Origin: Sulfurivirga caldicuralii
GTDB lineage: Bacteria > Pseudomonadota > Gammaproteobacteria > Thiomicrospirales > Thiomicrospiraceae
NCBI RefSeq assembly: GCF_900141795.1
Contig: NZ_FSRE01000001.1
Coordinates: 496,001 to 560,000 of the forward strand
Length of the DNA: 64,000 nucleotides
Direction: 5' to 3'
Shown: positions 18,923 through 28,207 of the stretch, piece by piece
Layout of the letters: each line of letters opens with the position of its first letter
How positions within the stretch are numbered: the first letter of the stretch is position 1
Translations under genes and position numbers: made by a program
The notes under the pieces: generated by a model
The model's input: only the letters and a program-made list of their open reading frames with translations
What the model was told of the DNA's origin: nothing
Databases searched by the model: none

Positions 18923-21340
18923 ATGAGCAAACACGATATCGAACAACTGGACATGAAACTGGGTGCGCTGGTGATGCCACTGCGAGATGTAGTGGTGTTT
19001 CCGGGCACCGTCATGCCCCTGTTTGTAGGGCGCGAGAAGTCCATCGAAGCGATCCAGGCAGCCATGCAGGGGGATCGGCAGATCTTCCTGGTTTCGCAGA
19101 AGAACCCGGAGCAGGACAGCCCACGCTACGAGGATGTGTATCACGTCGGTACGCTGGCGACCATTCTGCAGACACTCAAGCTGGCCGACGGCACCGTCAA
19201 GGTGCTGATCGAAGGCATGGAGCGCTTCGAGCTGCTCAACCTGCAAGAGGATGAGCATGTTTTTCGTGGCGATATACGCCGCCTCTACTCCAGCGTGGAC
19301 GACGAGGCAGAGTTGCAGCAGCTGATGAAGCTGGCTAAGGAGCGTTTCGCCCATTACGCAAAGCTCAACAGCAAGCTCTCCAGCGACGTGCGCGGCTCCG
19401 TGGAGCGTGCCGAGGAGCCGGATGTGCTGGTGGATCTGGTGGCAGCCAATCTGGACCTGACTCTGGAAGCCAAGCAGCAGCTGCTGGAAACTTCCTCGCT
19501 CAACAAGCGCGTTGAAAAGCTGATCGCCCTGGTTGAAACCCAGATCGACCTGATCGAGGCGGAAAAGCGCATCGCCGAGCGGGTCAAGAAGCAGATGGAC
19601 CGCAATCAGCGCGAGTACTACCTCAACGAAAAGATCAAGGCGATCCACAAGGAACTGGGGCGCAGCGACGGCGAAGAAGATGAATATGTCGATCTGAAAA
19701 CCAAGATCGAAGCGGCCGGCATGCCCGACGAGGTCAAGGAAAAGGCGCTGTCGGAGCTGAATAAGCTGCGCATGATGCCGCCTCAGTCCGCCGAGGCAGC
19801 CGTGGTGCGCAACTACATCGAGTGGCTGCTGGATGTGCCGTGGAAGAAGCGCACTCGCGTTTCCAAGGATATCAAGCGTGCGGCAAAAATCCTCGATGCC
19901 CATCACTATGGGCTGGAAAAGGTCAAGGAGCGCATTCTCGAGTATCTCGCTGTGCAGAAACGGGTGCGCAAGCTCAATGGGCCGATCCTGTGCCTGGTGG
20001 GTCCGCCGGGCGTGGGCAAGACGTCGCTGGCGCGCTCCATTGCCGAAGCTACCAACCGCAAGTTCGTGCGCATGTCCCTGGGTGGCGTGCGCGACGAAGC
20101 CGAGATCCGCGGCCATCGTCGCACCTATCTGGGCGCGCTGCCGGGCCGCATCATTCAGAAAATGGTCAAGGCCGGCGTGAAAAACCCGCTGTTCCTGCTG
20201 GATGAAATCGACAAGATGAGCGCGGATTTCCGTGGCGATCCGGCGGCTGCGCTGCTGGAGGTGCTGGATCCCGAACAAAACAGTACCTTCAACGACCATT
20301 ATCTGGAAGTGGATTACGATCTGTCCGAAGTGATGTTCGTGGCCACCTCCAACTCCATGGATATGCCGGAACCGTTGCTGGATCGTATGGAAATCATTCA
20401 GTTGTCAGGCTATACCGAGTTGGAGAAAAAGCATATCGCCATGCAGCATCTGTTGCCGCGTCAGCTGCGCAACCATGGCCTCAAGGCCGATGAACTGCAG
20501 ATTACGGAAGCGGCGATCGAGGCGATTATCCGTGGCTATACCCGCGAAGCAGGTGTGCGCAGTCTGGAGCGCGAACTGGCCAAGATTGCGCGTAAGGTGG
20601 TCAAGGCACTGGAGGAGGGCGAGAAACAGGCGCCCGTGGTGGTGGAGCCTGAGCATCTGGAAGCCTATCTGGGCGTGGCGCGCTATCGTCATGGTGAAAA
20701 GATGCAGCAGAACCGCGTTGGCCTGGTCAATGGTCTGGCTTGGACCCGTGTGGGCGGCGATCTGCTGCACGTGGAAGCCACCTGCATGCCTGGCAAGGGA
20801 CGCATCAAGCGGACCGGTCAGTTGGGCGATGTGATGCAAGAGTCGGTGGAAACGGCGGTGAGCGTGATCCGCAGCCGCACCGCGCAGCTGGGCCTGCAGC
20901 CGGACTTCTACGAAAAGGTGGACCTGCACCTGCACTTCCCGGAAGGTGCCATCAAGAAGGACGGTCCCAGCGCCGGCATCGCCATCGCTACGGCCATAGC
21001 ATCCGTGCTCACCAATATTCCGGTGCGCAACGACGTGGCCATGACCGGTGAGATCACCCTGCGAGGCGAGGTGTTGCCCATCGGCGGTCTCAAGGAGAAG
21101 TTGCTGGCCGCCCTGCGCGCAGATATCCGCAAGGTGCTTATCCCGCATGATAATGTACGTGATCTGGCCGAGATCCCCGATGAGATCAAGGGTGAACTGG
21201 AGATCGTGCCGGTGCGCTGGGTGGACGAGGTATTCGAGCATGCATTGGAACGCCTGCCGAAACCAGTGGATAATGCCGAGGCGTTCAGTTGTCTAGTCAC
21301 TGCTGAGCCCGCCGTATCGGCCAGTGAAAGTGCCCATTAA
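18923..21340 (+). CDS. lon: ATP-dependent protease Lon
   Basis: Single-chain AAA+ protease for misfolded and regulatory proteins. The 805-residue product has the N-terminal LON substrate domain (about 10-205), an AAA+ module with Walker A GPPGVGKT and Walker [10 protein letters not shown], and the C-terminal protease domain with the Ser of KDGPSAGIA and the Lys of [10 protein letters not shown] forming the dyad. The start is 4 nt after the clpX stop. A strong terminator follows. Confidence 0.97.
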   Translation: MSKHDIEQLDMKLGALVMPLRDVVVFPGTVMPLFVGREKSIEAIQAAMQGDRQIFLVSQKNPEQDSPRYEDVYHVGTLATILQTLKLADGTVKVLIEGMERFELLNLQEDEHVFRGDIRRLYSSVDDEAELQQLMKLAKERFAHYAKLNSKLSSDVRGSVERAEEPDVLVDLVAANLDLTLEAKQQLLETSSLNKRVEKLIALVETQIDLIEAEKRIAERVKKQMDRNQREYYLNEKIKAIHKELGRSDGEEDEYVDLKTKIEAAGMPDEVKEKALSELNKLRMMPPQSAEAAVVRNYIEWLLDVPWKKRTRVSKDIKRAAKILDAHHYGLEKVKERILEYLAVQKRVRKLNGPILCLVGPPGVGKTSLARSIAEATNRKFVRMSLGGVRDEAEIRGHRRTYLGALPGRIIQKMVKAGVKNPLFLLDEIDKMSADFRGDPAAALLEVLDPEQNSTFNDHYLEVDYDLSEVMFVATSNSMDMPEPLLDRMEIIQLSGYTELEKKHIAMQHLLPRQLRNHGLKADELQITEAAIEAIIRGYTREAGVRSLERELAKIARKVVKALEEGEKQAPVVVEPEHLEAYLGVARYRHGEKMQQNRVGLVNGLAWTRVGGDLLHVEATCMPGKGRIKRTGQLGDVMQESVETAVSVIRSRTAQLGLQPDFYEKVDLHLHFPEGAIKKDGPSAGIAIATAIASVLTNIPVRNDVAMTGEITLRGEVLPIGGLKEKLLAALRADIRKVLIPHDNVRDLAEIPDEIKGELEIVPVRWVDEVFEHALERLPKPVDNAEAFSCLVTAEPAVSASESAH

Positions 21341-21354
21341 AAAACTTGATGGTG

Positions 21355-21380
21355 AAAAGGGCGCCAGAGCGCCCTTTTTT
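21355..21380 (+). terminator. Intrinsic terminator after lon
   Basis: AAAAGGGCGC, loop CAGA, GCGCCCTTTTTT. The T run ends two bases before the -35 box of the hupB promoter. Confidence 0.9.
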
Positions 21381-21381
21381 C

Positions 21382-21409
21382 TTGACACCTCACAGGGCAT
21401 TGCTATAAA
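21382..21409 (+). promoter_or_regulatory. Sigma70 promoter for hupB
   Basis: TTGACA (21382-21387) and TATAAA (21404-21409) with 16-bp spacing, about 85 bp before the hupB ATG. Confidence 0.78.
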
Positions 21410-21497
21410 TTCAAACTACCGTCAGAACTCTGGTGGCAGCGCGAGGCGGGCATCAGAGGATGGAAAGGTTCAAACAAACTCATGGAGAGCTATCACA

Positions 21498-21770
21498 ATG
21501 AATAAAACGGAACTGGTAAGCGTGATCGCGGAGAAGGCTGGTCTGAGCAAGGCACAGGCTGCTGCAGCCCTGGATGCAGCCATGGAAGCCGTGACCGAAG
21601 CCCTGAAAAACGGCGAGCAGGTTTCTCTGATTGGTTTCGGTACCTTCAAGGTCGGTGAACGTGCAGCCCGTACCGGTCGTAACCCGCAAACCGGCAAGAC
21701 CATTCAGATTCCTGCAGCGAAAGTACCCAAGTTCACGCCAGGCAAAGCCCTCAAGGACGCTGTCAACTGA
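21498..21770 (+). CDS. hupB: DNA-binding protein HU-beta
   Basis: Small histone-like protein that bends and compacts DNA. The 90-residue product begins [20 protein letters not shown] and contains the beta-arm signature [21 protein letters not shown], ending in [19 protein letters not shown]. The ATG at 21498 is the family start; the frame is open further upstream but that part is not HU-like. It has its own promoter and terminator downstream of lon, as in many gammaproteobacteria. Confidence 0.97.
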   Translation: MNKTELVSVIAEKAGLSKAQAAAALDAAMEAVTEALKNGEQVSLIGFGTFKVGERAARTGRNPQTGKTIQIPAAKVPKFTPGKALKDAVN

Positions 21771-21796
21771 TCCGATTTCGTCGTACATCCGGATTT

Positions 21797-21821
21797 AAAA
21801 GCCGCTGCAAAGCGGCTTTTT
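21797..21821 (+). terminator. Intrinsic terminator after hupB
   Basis: AAAAGCCGCT, loop GCAA, AGCGGCTTTTT. Confidence 0.92.
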
Positions 21822-21883
21822 ATTTTGTGGGAGAGGCTCGCTGAGTCTGCGCGACTCCTGCGCACGCTTCCATGCAAAATCGC

Positions 21884-21911
21884 TTGACACCTGCATTCTG
21901 ACCCTTATAAT
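21884..21911 (+). promoter_or_regulatory. Sigma70 promoter for the tRNA cluster
   Basis: Consensus TTGACA (21884-21889) and TATAAT (21906-21911), 16-bp spacing, with a GC-rich discriminator (ACGCGC) just downstream, typical of stringently controlled stable-RNA promoters. It lies 17 bp before the first tRNA. Confidence 0.88.
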
Positions 21912-21928
21912 ACGCGCTCATTGATTGC

Positions 21929-22004
21929 GGGTGCTTAGCTCAGCTGGGAGAGCATCGCCCTTACAAGGCGAGGGTCGCAGGTTCGATCCCTGCAGCACCC
22001 ACCA
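21929..22004 (+). tRNA. tRNA-Val (anticodon TAC), copy 1
   Basis: 76 nt with encoded CCA. The acceptor stem GGGTGCT pairs with AGCACCC, the anticodon loop is CTTACAA, and the T loop GGTTCGATCC is canonical. First of a Val-Asp-Val-Asp array. Confidence 0.97.
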
Positions 22005-22021
22005 CTCAACCAAACCACTGC

Positions 22022-22098
22022 GGAGCGGTAGTTCAGCTGGTTAGAATACCGGCCTGTCACGCCGGGGGTCGCGGGTTCGAGTCCCGTCCGCTCCGCCA
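22022..22098 (+). tRNA. tRNA-Asp (anticodon GTC), copy 1
   Basis: 77 nt with encoded CCA. The acceptor stem GGAGCGG pairs with CCGCTCC with discriminator G, and the anticodon loop is CTGTCAC. Only 17 nt separate it from the Val gene. Confidence 0.97.
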
Positions 22099-22107
22099 TT
22101 ACATTAC

Positions 22108-22183
22108 GGGTGCTTAGCTCAGCTGGGAGAGCATCGCCCTTACAAGGCGAGGGTCGCAGGTTCGATCCCTGCAGCACCCACCA
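22108..22183 (+). tRNA. tRNA-Val (anticodon TAC), copy 2
   Basis: Identical over 76 nt to the copy at 21929, with a different 3' spacer. It arose by duplication of the Val-Asp pair. Confidence 0.97.
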
Positions 22184-22204
22184 CCTCGTTCGAGGCGACA
22201 CTGC

Positions 22205-22281
22205 GGAGCGGTAGTTCAGCTGGTTAGAATACCGGCCTGTCACGCCGGGGGTCGCGGGTTCGAGTCCCGTCCGCTCCGCCA
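22205..22281 (+). tRNA. tRNA-Asp (anticodon GTC), copy 2
   Basis: Identical over 77 nt to the copy at 22022; even the short leader CTGC before it is retained. It lies 13 nt before the uvrC start, so uvrC may share the tRNA transcript. Confidence 0.97.
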
Positions 22282-22294
22282 TCTTCTTCTGCCT

Positions 22295-24100
22295 ATGTCG
22301 TTTGATATCCAAGCCTTTCTCAAGACGTTGCCGGAACGACCGGGCGTTTACCGCATGCTCAATGCCGACGGGCAGATCATCTATGTGGGCAAGGCACGCA
22401 ATCTGAAGCGCCGTGTCAGCAGTTATTTCCAGAAGCAGCACGACAGCCCCAAGACGGCTCGGCTCGTCAGCCAGATTGCCTCCATTGAAGTGACTCTGAC
22501 CGAAACCGAGGCCGAAGCCCTGCTGCTGGAAAGCACGCTCATCAAGCGGCACAATCCCCGCTATAACGTGCTGTTTCGCGACGACAAGTCCTATCCCTAC
22601 ATTTATGTGAATACGAAAGACCGCTATCCCGGCCTTTATTTCCATCGTGGTGCCAAGCGCAAGAAGGGCGCCTACTTCGGGCCGTTTCCCGATGCCGGTG
22701 CTGTGTATCAGACTTTGCACGCCCTGCAGAAGATCTTTCCCGTGCGCCAATGCAGCGACAGTGTGTTTCGCCACCGCAGCCGCCCCTGTCTGCAATACCA
22801 GATTGGGCGCTGCTCCGGACCGTGTGTAGGTCTGGTGTCCGACGAAGAGTATGCGGAGGATGTACGCAATACGCTGCTGTTTCTCGAGGGCAAGAGTTTC
22901 GAAGTGATCGAATACCTCGGCGAGCAGATGCAGCAGGCAGCGTTGGCGCTTGAGTTCGAAAGAGCAGCGCAGCTGCGCGACCGCATTGCCGCCTTGCGTG
23001 CCATACAGAGCCAGTACCTGATCAATCAGCAGGCGGGCGAACTGGACGTGATCGGGCTTGCGGGTCAAGGAGATCAGTATGCCGTGGTGCTGATGCGCTA
23101 TCAGGGGGGGACGCTGTGGGGGTCGCAGACTTTCTACCCCAAGGCGGCCGAAGCCAGCCCAAAAGAGGTTCTGGAAGCCTTTCTGGGACAATATTACGCG
23201 GAACGTACGCGTCCACGCACCATTCTGCTGCCATTTGACCTGGCCGAAAAAAGCTGGTTTGAAAAAGTCGGGGACCCCCCACATCCACGCTTGGGGGTAG
23301 CGCGCACGCGCACGGAAAAGGAGCTGATCAAGCTGGCGGAAACCAATGCCCAGGCTGCGTTGCGTCAGCATCTGACCCAGAAGGCCACGCAGGAGCAGAA
23401 ACTTGCCGCTGTGCAGGCGGTACTTGCGCTGCCACGTCCGCCACAGGTGATGGAGTGCTTTGACATCAGTCACACCCAAGGGCAGGAAACCGTGGGCAGC
23501 TGTGTCTGTTTTCGTGACGGTGTGCCGGACAAGTCACGCTATCGGCGCTACAACGTGGAGGGGATTACCCCCGGGGATGACTATGCGGCCATGGAACAGG
23601 TGCTGCGCCGGCATTACGGCCGGCTCAGGGCGCAGCCGGAACAGCTGCCGGACCTGATTGTCATCGACGGGGGCAAGGGGCAGCTCAATCGCGCACTGGC
23701 GGTGCTGAAGGATCTTGATCTGGATCACCTGCCGCTGGTGAGTGTGGCCAAGGGAGAAGGGCGCAAGGTGGGGCTTGAGGTATTGCATACCCCCTATGAG
23801 GAAGCGGGCATTGATCTGCCGCCGGAAGAACCCGCGCTGCATCTGATCAATTTTCTGCGTGACGAGGCCCACCGCTTTGCCATTACCGGTCATCGCGGCC
23901 GCCGTCAGAAACGCCAGCTGGGCACGCGTCTGGAGGAAATCGAAGGGGTGGGACCCAAACTGCGTCAGCGTCTGCTCACCCACTTCGGCGGCCTCAGGCA
24001 ACTGCAGGATGCCTCCGTGAGTGAACTGGCCAAGGTGAAAGGGGTCAGCCAGCGGCTGGCACAGCGCATTTACGACCATTTCCACGGCGAAATCGAGTAA
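22295..24100 (+). CDS. uvrC: Excinuclease ABC subunit C
   Basis: Nuclease subunit of nucleotide excision repair; makes both incisions around the lesion with UvrB. The 601-residue product has the GIY-YIG domain (RPGVYRMLNADGQIIYVGKARNLK, residues about 15-40), a UVR/UvrB-binding segment near 200-235, the RNase H-like endonuclease domain (MECFDISHTQG, LIVIDGGKGQL) and C-terminal helix-hairpin-helix motifs (IEGVGPKLRQRLL, VKGVSQRLAQ). At about residues 322-329 a copy of the dispersed repeat is read in frame as FEKVGDPP. This replaces or interrupts the less conserved linker before the conserved EKELIKLAETNAQ helix. The catalytic parts are intact. Confidence 0.95.
   Translation: MSFDIQAFLKTLPERPGVYRMLNADGQIIYVGKARNLKRRVSSYFQKQHDSPKTARLVSQIASIEVTLTETEAEALLLESTLIKRHNPRYNVLFRDDKSYPYIYVNTKDRYPGLYFHRGAKRKKGAYFGPFPDAGAVYQTLHALQKIFPVRQCSDSVFRHRSRPCLQYQIGRCSGPCVGLVSDEEYAEDVRNTLLFLEGKSFEVIEYLGEQMQQAALALEFERAAQLRDRIAALRAIQSQYLINQQAGELDVIGLAGQGDQYAVVLMRYQGGTLWGSQTFYPKAAEASPKEVLEAFLGQYYAERTRPRTILLPFDLAEKSWFEKVGDPPHPRLGVARTRTEKELIKLAETNAQAALRQHLTQKATQEQKLAAVQAVLALPRPPQVMECFDISHTQGQETVGSCVCFRDGVPDKSRYRRYNVEGITPGDDYAAMEQVLRRHYGRLRAQPEQLPDLIVIDGGKGQLNRALAVLKDLDLDHLPLVSVAKGEGRKVGLEVLHTPYEEAGIDLPPEEPALHLINFLRDEAHRFAITGHRGRRQKRQLGTRLEEIEGVGPKLRQRLLTHFGGLRQLQDASVSELAKVKGVSQRLAQRIYDHFHGEIE
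23258..23280 (+). repeat. Dispersed 20-bp repeat, copy 3 (inside uvrC)
   Basis: Contains GAAAAAGTCGGGGACCCC preceded by TTT and followed by CC; coded in frame as FEKVGDPP within UvrC. Confidence 0.85.
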
Positions 24101-24108
24101 GATTTTGA

Positions 24109-24379
24109 GGCACCTGCGCAAACCCTCTGAATGCGCTCGCGTTGCTGGCGCGAGGGCAGCAGATTCAAGGCGCACGGGGCAGCCTTTGGTGGCGCTAAAG
24201 GCAGGATGCTCAACGCAGAAGATGCTGCCATCCCGCCGCAACCCGAAGGGACAGGGCGATTCTGGCCTAAGACGGCGTTGCACATCACTCGCACGGAGTG
24301 ACCATGCCACGTTCGTTGCGCCTTGCCTTGAACTGAAATCATCACTGTCGCGGCCGTTCAGAGGTTTTGCGCGGGTGCC
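24109..24379 (+). mobile_element. MITE-like element, copy A (between uvrC and pgsA)
   Basis: A 271-bp non-coding element filling most of the 306-bp uvrC-pgsA gap. The left end GGCACCTGCGCAAACCCTCT and the inverted right end GGCACCCGCGCAAAACCTCT differ at two positions. TGA flanks both sides and could be a 3-bp target duplication. Internal sequence matches the copies at 55626 (same length, same orientation) and 36962 (opposite orientation). No transposase is encoded. Confidence 0.75.
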
Positions 24380-24406
24380 TGAGTTTCCACAGAGGACGTC
24401 GCCATT

Positions 24407-24970
24407 ATGGCCAACACCCTGCCCATGTGGATGACCTGGGGTCGCATCATTCTGATCCCGGTGTTCATTCTGCTTTACTACCTGCCCATCGAGTCCGCCC
24501 ATTTCTGGGGGGCACTGGCGTTCATGATCGCCGCCATAACCGACTGGCTGGACGGGTTTCTGGCGCGGCGGCTGGGCAGCACTTCCAAGCTGGGTGCGTT
24601 TGTGGACCCGGTGGCGGACAAGCTGGCCGTGGGCGCTGCATTGGTCATGGTGGCGGCGGAATACCAGCAGCTGCTGGTGACCCTGTCGGCGATTGTGATC
24701 ATCATGCGCGAGCTGGCCATTTCCGGCCTGCGCGAATGGATGGCCGAGCACAATATCCGTGAAGTAGTGGCAGTTTCCAGGCTGGGTAAGTGGAAAACGG
24801 CCATCCAGCTGGCGGCGCTCACCTGGCTGCTGTACGGCGATACGCTGTGGGGCATCAACTGGGGCGCGCTGGGCTTTCCGGCGCTGTACCTGGCCGCGCT
24901 GCTGACATTGATTACCTGGATCGAATACATGCGCTCGGCCTGGCCGCATCTGCGCAAGACTCTGCAGTAG
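24407..24970 (+). CDS. pgsA: CDP-diacylglycerol-glycerol-3-phosphate 3-phosphatidyltransferase
   Basis: Inner-membrane enzyme making phosphatidylglycerol-phosphate from CDP-diacylglycerol and glycerol-3-phosphate. The 187-residue product has several membrane helices and the CDP-alcohol phosphotransferase motif D-G-x2-A-R-x8-G-x3-D-x3-D (DWLDGFLARRLGSTSKLGAF, then VDPVADK). uvrC-pgsA adjacency is conserved in gammaproteobacteria. The MITE-like element between them may have separated their transcription. Confidence 0.95.
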   Translation: MANTLPMWMTWGRIILIPVFILLYYLPIESAHFWGALAFMIAAITDWLDGFLARRLGSTSKLGAFVDPVADKLAVGAALVMVAAEYQQLLVTLSAIVIIMRELAISGLREWMAEHNIREVVAVSRLGKWKTAIQLAALTWLLYGDTLWGINWGALGFPALYLAALLTLITWIEYMRSAWPHLRKTLQ

Positions 24971-25008
24971 GATTTGCCGCCTGGCCCCTTTATAATGGGC
25001 CGCGCTTT

Positions 25009-25097
25009 GCCCAGGTGGCGAAACTGGTAGACGCAAGGGACTTAAAATCCCTCGGACCTTGCGGTCCGTGCGGGTTCGATTCCCGCCCTGGGCACCA
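25009..25097 (+). tRNA. tRNA-Leu (anticodon TAA)
   Basis: 89 nt with encoded CCA and a long variable arm, as expected for a class II tRNA. The acceptor stem GCCCAGG pairs with CCTGGGC and the anticodon loop is CTTAAAA. A TATAAT at 24991-24996 lies just upstream, without a clear -35. Confidence 0.96.
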
Positions 25098-25103
25098 GAC
25101 ATG

Positions 25104-25135
25104 AAAAAGCCGCCTCATCTGCAGGCGGCTTTTTT
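25104..25135 (+). terminator. Intrinsic terminator after tRNA-Leu
   Basis: The 7-bp stem GCCGCCT/AGGCGGC (25109-25115 and 25123-25129) with A run before and T6 after. Confidence 0.9.
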
Positions 25136-25154
25136 GTTGGGCCGAAAATGCGCC

Positions 25155-25416
25155 TCGCACCTGCACATAACCGCTGCATGCGCTCGCGTTGCAGGTGCTG
25201 CTGTGTTGAGCAGATGCAAGTCGCGCCACGGGGCTGGGTTGGGCCAAATCCAAGGCAGGCAACACGGCAGATGTCGCCATCCGGCCACCCTCCGAAGGGG
25301 TAGGGCAGTTGTGGTCCAATGCTTCTCTGTTGCGCTCGTACATGGAAAGACCATGCTGCGCTCGCCACGCCTTGAACCAGAATCGCTATTGCCGCGCCCG
25401 TCAGGGGGGCGGTGCC
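25155..25416 (+). mobile_element. MITE-like element, copy B (diverged)
   Basis: A decayed copy of the element at 24109, same orientation. The left part GCACCTGC...GCATGCGCTCGCGTTGC and the internal CCATGCTGCGCTCGCC...CTTGAACCAGAAT align with copy A, and it ends GGTGCC. The inner ends no longer form a good inverted repeat. Together with the terminator it fills the 323-bp gap before the converging GGDEF-like gene. Confidence 0.6.
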
Positions 25417-25420
25417 ACGA

Positions 25421-26341
25421 TCAAGCGATCTTGGTGTTTTCGCGGCTGTTGGCCAGTTCCGCGATGGCCTGATTGACGCGCTTGAACAGGGTTTCAGCGT
25501 TGTCGGACTCGTCGCGCACTTCGGTGACGCCACCGCGCGTGGTCAGGCAGGTGCGGATGCCGTTGAACTCCAGCTGCTGGCTGCTGATTGCCTGCTGCGC
25601 CAGCTTGGCGACGCGGAAGGCGTCCACCGCCTTCATGCCTGGCAGCGCCGCCATGAACTGATCACAGCTTAGCCGCCCCAGAAAGCCCAGCCCCGGCTCT
25701 TCGATCACCTTTTTCAGCGCGTGGGTGGCGTGCAGAATGGCGCGGTCACCGGCTTCATGCCCAAAGGTATCCACCACATTGCGGAAACACTCCAGGTCGA
25801 TCTTGATCAGCGAGAGGGGTTCGTTGTTGAGGCGCGTGCGCTTGAGCTCCTCGTCCAGCACGCCGAGGAAAAAGTCGCGGTTGAGCAGGCCGGTGAGCGG
25901 GTCGTACTTGGACAAGGCTTCCAGCTGCTCTTCCATGTGCTTGCGCCTGGTGATGTTGATGGCCAGCCACAGCACCGCAGGCTGTCCGTAGGCATCCGTG
26001 TCCACCGGATAGACGCGCGCTTCATACCACTGCGTGCCCTGCGGGCCATTCTGCTCGATCCCATCGATCTCGTCATTGGAGAGGGCGTATTCGATTTCCT
26101 GCAGGCGGCCGGTCTTGAGGGTGATCTGTACTACCTTGAGGAAGCGGTCTGCCATCTCCTTCGGCAGCACATCGTGGTACTTTCTGCCGACCAGTGAACG
26201 GCCGTCGGCGTAGAGGGCACGCTCGCGCCCACCGATCACGTCCAGATAGGTGCCATCCTCCCCCATGATGAAAATGGGGTCGGGGAAGGCATTGGCGATG
26301 GCATCGAGGTGGGACTGCGCTTTGGCGAGCTGCTCGGGCAT
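25421..26341 (-). CDS. PAS domain protein with degenerate GGDEF domain
   Basis: A 306-residue cytosolic protein with an N-terminal PAS sensor (about residues 8-130: DAIANAFPDPIFIMGEDG, ending INITRRK) and a GGDEF-like domain (about 140-300: YDPLTGLLNRDFF). The active-site motif GGDEF is replaced by SCDQF at 225-229, and the substrate-binding Asn of the FK-x-x-N-D motif is Val (FRNVVDTFGH). It is therefore very unlikely to make c-di-GMP and may act as a receptor or scaffold. The start at 26341 was chosen because AAGGAGG lies 7 nt upstream. It begins 22 nt after ettA ends, suggesting cotranscription. Confidence 0.9.
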   Translation of the reverse strand: MPEQLAKAQSHLDAIANAFPDPIFIMGEDGTYLDVIGGRERALYADGRSLVGRKYHDVLPKEMADRFLKVVQITLKTGRLQEIEYALSNDEIDGIEQNGPQGTQWYEARVYPVDTDAYGQPAVLWLAINITRRKHMEEQLEALSKYDPLTGLLNRDFFLGVLDEELKRTRLNNEPLSLIKIDLECFRNVVDTFGHEAGDRAILHATHALKKVIEEPGLGFLGRLSCDQFMAALPGMKAVDAFRVAKLAQQAISSQQLEFNGIRTCLTTRGGVTEVRDESDNAETLFKRVNQAIAELANSRENTKIA

Positions 26342-26363
26342 GGTGTGACCTCCTTGAAAAGCG

Positions 26364-28034
26364 TTAGTCGCGTACAACCGGCTTGTACTTGATGCGGTGC
26401 GGGTTGGCGGCGTCTGCCCCCTTGCGCCGCTTCAGATCCTTTTCGTATTCGCTGTAGTTGCCCTCGAACCACACCACTTCGGAATCGCCTTCGTAGGCGA
26501 GGATATGCGTGGCGACCCGATCCAGGAACCAGCGGTCGTGGGAAATGACCATCGCCGTGCCGGCATAGTCCAGCAGCGCCTCTTCCAGTGCACGCAGGGT
26601 TTCCACGTCCAGGTCGTTGGTGGGTTCGTCCAGTAGCAGCACGTTGCCGCCGGAGCGCAGCATCTTGGCCAGGTGCACGCGGTTGCGTTCACCGCCGGAA
26701 AGCTGGCCGATGTACTTCTGCTGATCGGTGCCGCGGAAGTTGAAGCGTCCCACGTAGGCGCGCGAATTGATTTCGTGGTTGCCCACTTGAATGATGTCCT
26801 GGCCGTCGGAAATCTCTTCCCAGACGGTCTTGTTGGGATCGAGGGCGTCGCGGCTCTGATCCACATAGGAGAGCTTCACCGTTTCGCCAATGGAAATGGT
26901 GCCGCTGTCCGGCTGCTCCTGACCGATGATCATGCGGAACAGTGTGGACTTGCCGGCGCCGTTGGGGCCGATAATGCCCACGATCGCGCCCGGCGGCACA
27001 ATGAATGACAGATCGTCGATGAGCAGGCGGTCGCCATAGCCCTTGGAAACATGGTCGAACTCGATGACCTTGTTGCCGAGGCGTTCTGCCACCGGGATAA
27101 ACAGTTCGGTGGTTTCGTTGCGTTTCTGCGTACTCTGGTTGGCCAGCTCTTCAAAACGCTGGAGGCGGGCCTTGGACTTGGCCTGTCGGCCTTTCGGATT
27201 GGCGCGCACCCACTCCAGCTCCTGTTTCATCGCCTTGATGCGCGACTGCTCCTGCTTGGCCTCGTTTTCCAGACGCTTCTCCTTCTGTTCCAGCCAGCTG
27301 GAGTAGTTGCCCTTCCAAGGGATGCCTTCGCCGCGGTCCAGTTCCAGAATCCACTCAGCCACATTGTCGAGGAAGTAGCGGTCGTGGGTAATGGCGACCA
27401 CGGTGCCGGGATAGTCGTGCAGATAGCGCTCCAGCCAGGCAACGGACTCGGCATCCAGGTGGTTGGTGGGTTCGTCCAGCAGCAGCATGTCGGGCTGGGA
27501 CAGCAGCAGCTTGCACAGGGCGACGCGGCGCTTTTCCCCACCGGACAGGTTTTTTACGTCCGCATCCCACGGCGGCAGGCGCAGGGCGTCGGCGGCGATT
27601 TCCAGCTTGCGTTCCAGCTCCCAGCCACCGGCGGCATCGATCTTGTCCTGCAGTTCGGCCTGTTCGGCCAGCAGCTTGTCGAAATCGGCATCCGGGTCGG
27701 CAAAGGCGGCGGTCACTTCGTTGAAGCGCTCCAGCAGCGCCTTGAGTTCGCCCAGCCCTTCTTCCACATTGCCGCGCACATCCTTGCTTTCGTCCAGCTG
27801 CGGTTCCTGTGGTAGATAGCCAATCTTGATGCCGGGCTGCGGGCGCGCTTCACCTTCGTATTCGGTGTCCACGCCAGCCATGATGCGAAGCAGGGTGGAT
27901 TTGCCGGCACCGTTGAGGCCGAGCACGCCGATTTTTGCGCCCGGGAAAAAGGAGAGGGAAATGTCCTTGAGGATAGTGCGGTTGGGCGGCACGATCTTGC
28001 TCACCCGGTTCATGGTGTAAATGTATTGAGCCAT
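26364..28034 (-). CDS. ettA: Energy-dependent translational throttle protein EttA (ABC-F)
   Basis: ABC-F ATPase that binds the ribosomal E site and gates entry into elongation according to the ADP/ATP ratio. The 556-residue product has two ABC domains (Walker A GLNGAGKS and GPNGAGKS; signatures LSGGEKRR and LSGGERNR; Walker B LLLDEPTN twice). They are joined by the charged P-site tRNA interaction motif linker (about 245-325). The N terminus [17 protein letters not shown] is characteristic. A TATAAT-like box on the minus strand (28073-28078) precedes it. The PAS/GGDEF-like gene follows closely. Confidence 0.96.
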   Translation of the reverse strand: MAQYIYTMNRVSKIVPPNRTILKDISLSFFPGAKIGVLGLNGAGKSTLLRIMAGVDTEYEGEARPQPGIKIGYLPQEPQLDESKDVRGNVEEGLGELKALLERFNEVTAAFADPDADFDKLLAEQAELQDKIDAAGGWELERKLEIAADALRLPPWDADVKNLSGGEKRRVALCKLLLSQPDMLLLDEPTNHLDAESVAWLERYLHDYPGTVVAITHDRYFLDNVAEWILELDRGEGIPWKGNYSSWLEQKEKRLENEAKQEQSRIKAMKQELEWVRANPKGRQAKSKARLQRFEELANQSTQKRNETTELFIPVAERLGNKVIEFDHVSKGYGDRLLIDDLSFIVPPGAIVGIIGPNGAGKSTLFRMIIGQEQPDSGTISIGETVKLSYVDQSRDALDPNKTVWEEISDGQDIIQVGNHEINSRAYVGRFNFRGTDQQKYIGQLSGGERNRVHLAKMLRSGGNVLLLDEPTNDLDVETLRALEEALLDYAGTAMVISHDRWFLDRVATHILAYEGDSEVVWFEGNYSEYEKDLKRRKGADAANPHRIKYKPVVRD

Positions 28035-28207
28035 AGGAATTGAACGGTATGCATGTTGTTGTGTTGCGGCTCATTATAGCTGGTGTCAACGTGCTGGCGG
28101 GTCATGTGTCAAATTCATGCAATCGGGCCGCTGCGTTCATGGTGCCGGGTGAGGCAAGCTGTTAAAATACCGTCCTTTCCGTTTTGAGCACAGTATGGAG
28201 AGCCCAC

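Noticed and set aside
21935-23479. A long minus-strand frame across uvrC and the tRNA array
   Set aside because: It passes through four tRNA genes and opposite uvrC. The repeated peptide in it is only the tRNA duplication translated.
24974-24996. TTGCCG/TATAAT as a tRNA-Leu promoter
   Set aside because: Spacing of 11 bp is too short and no better -35 is visible; only the -10 is plausible.
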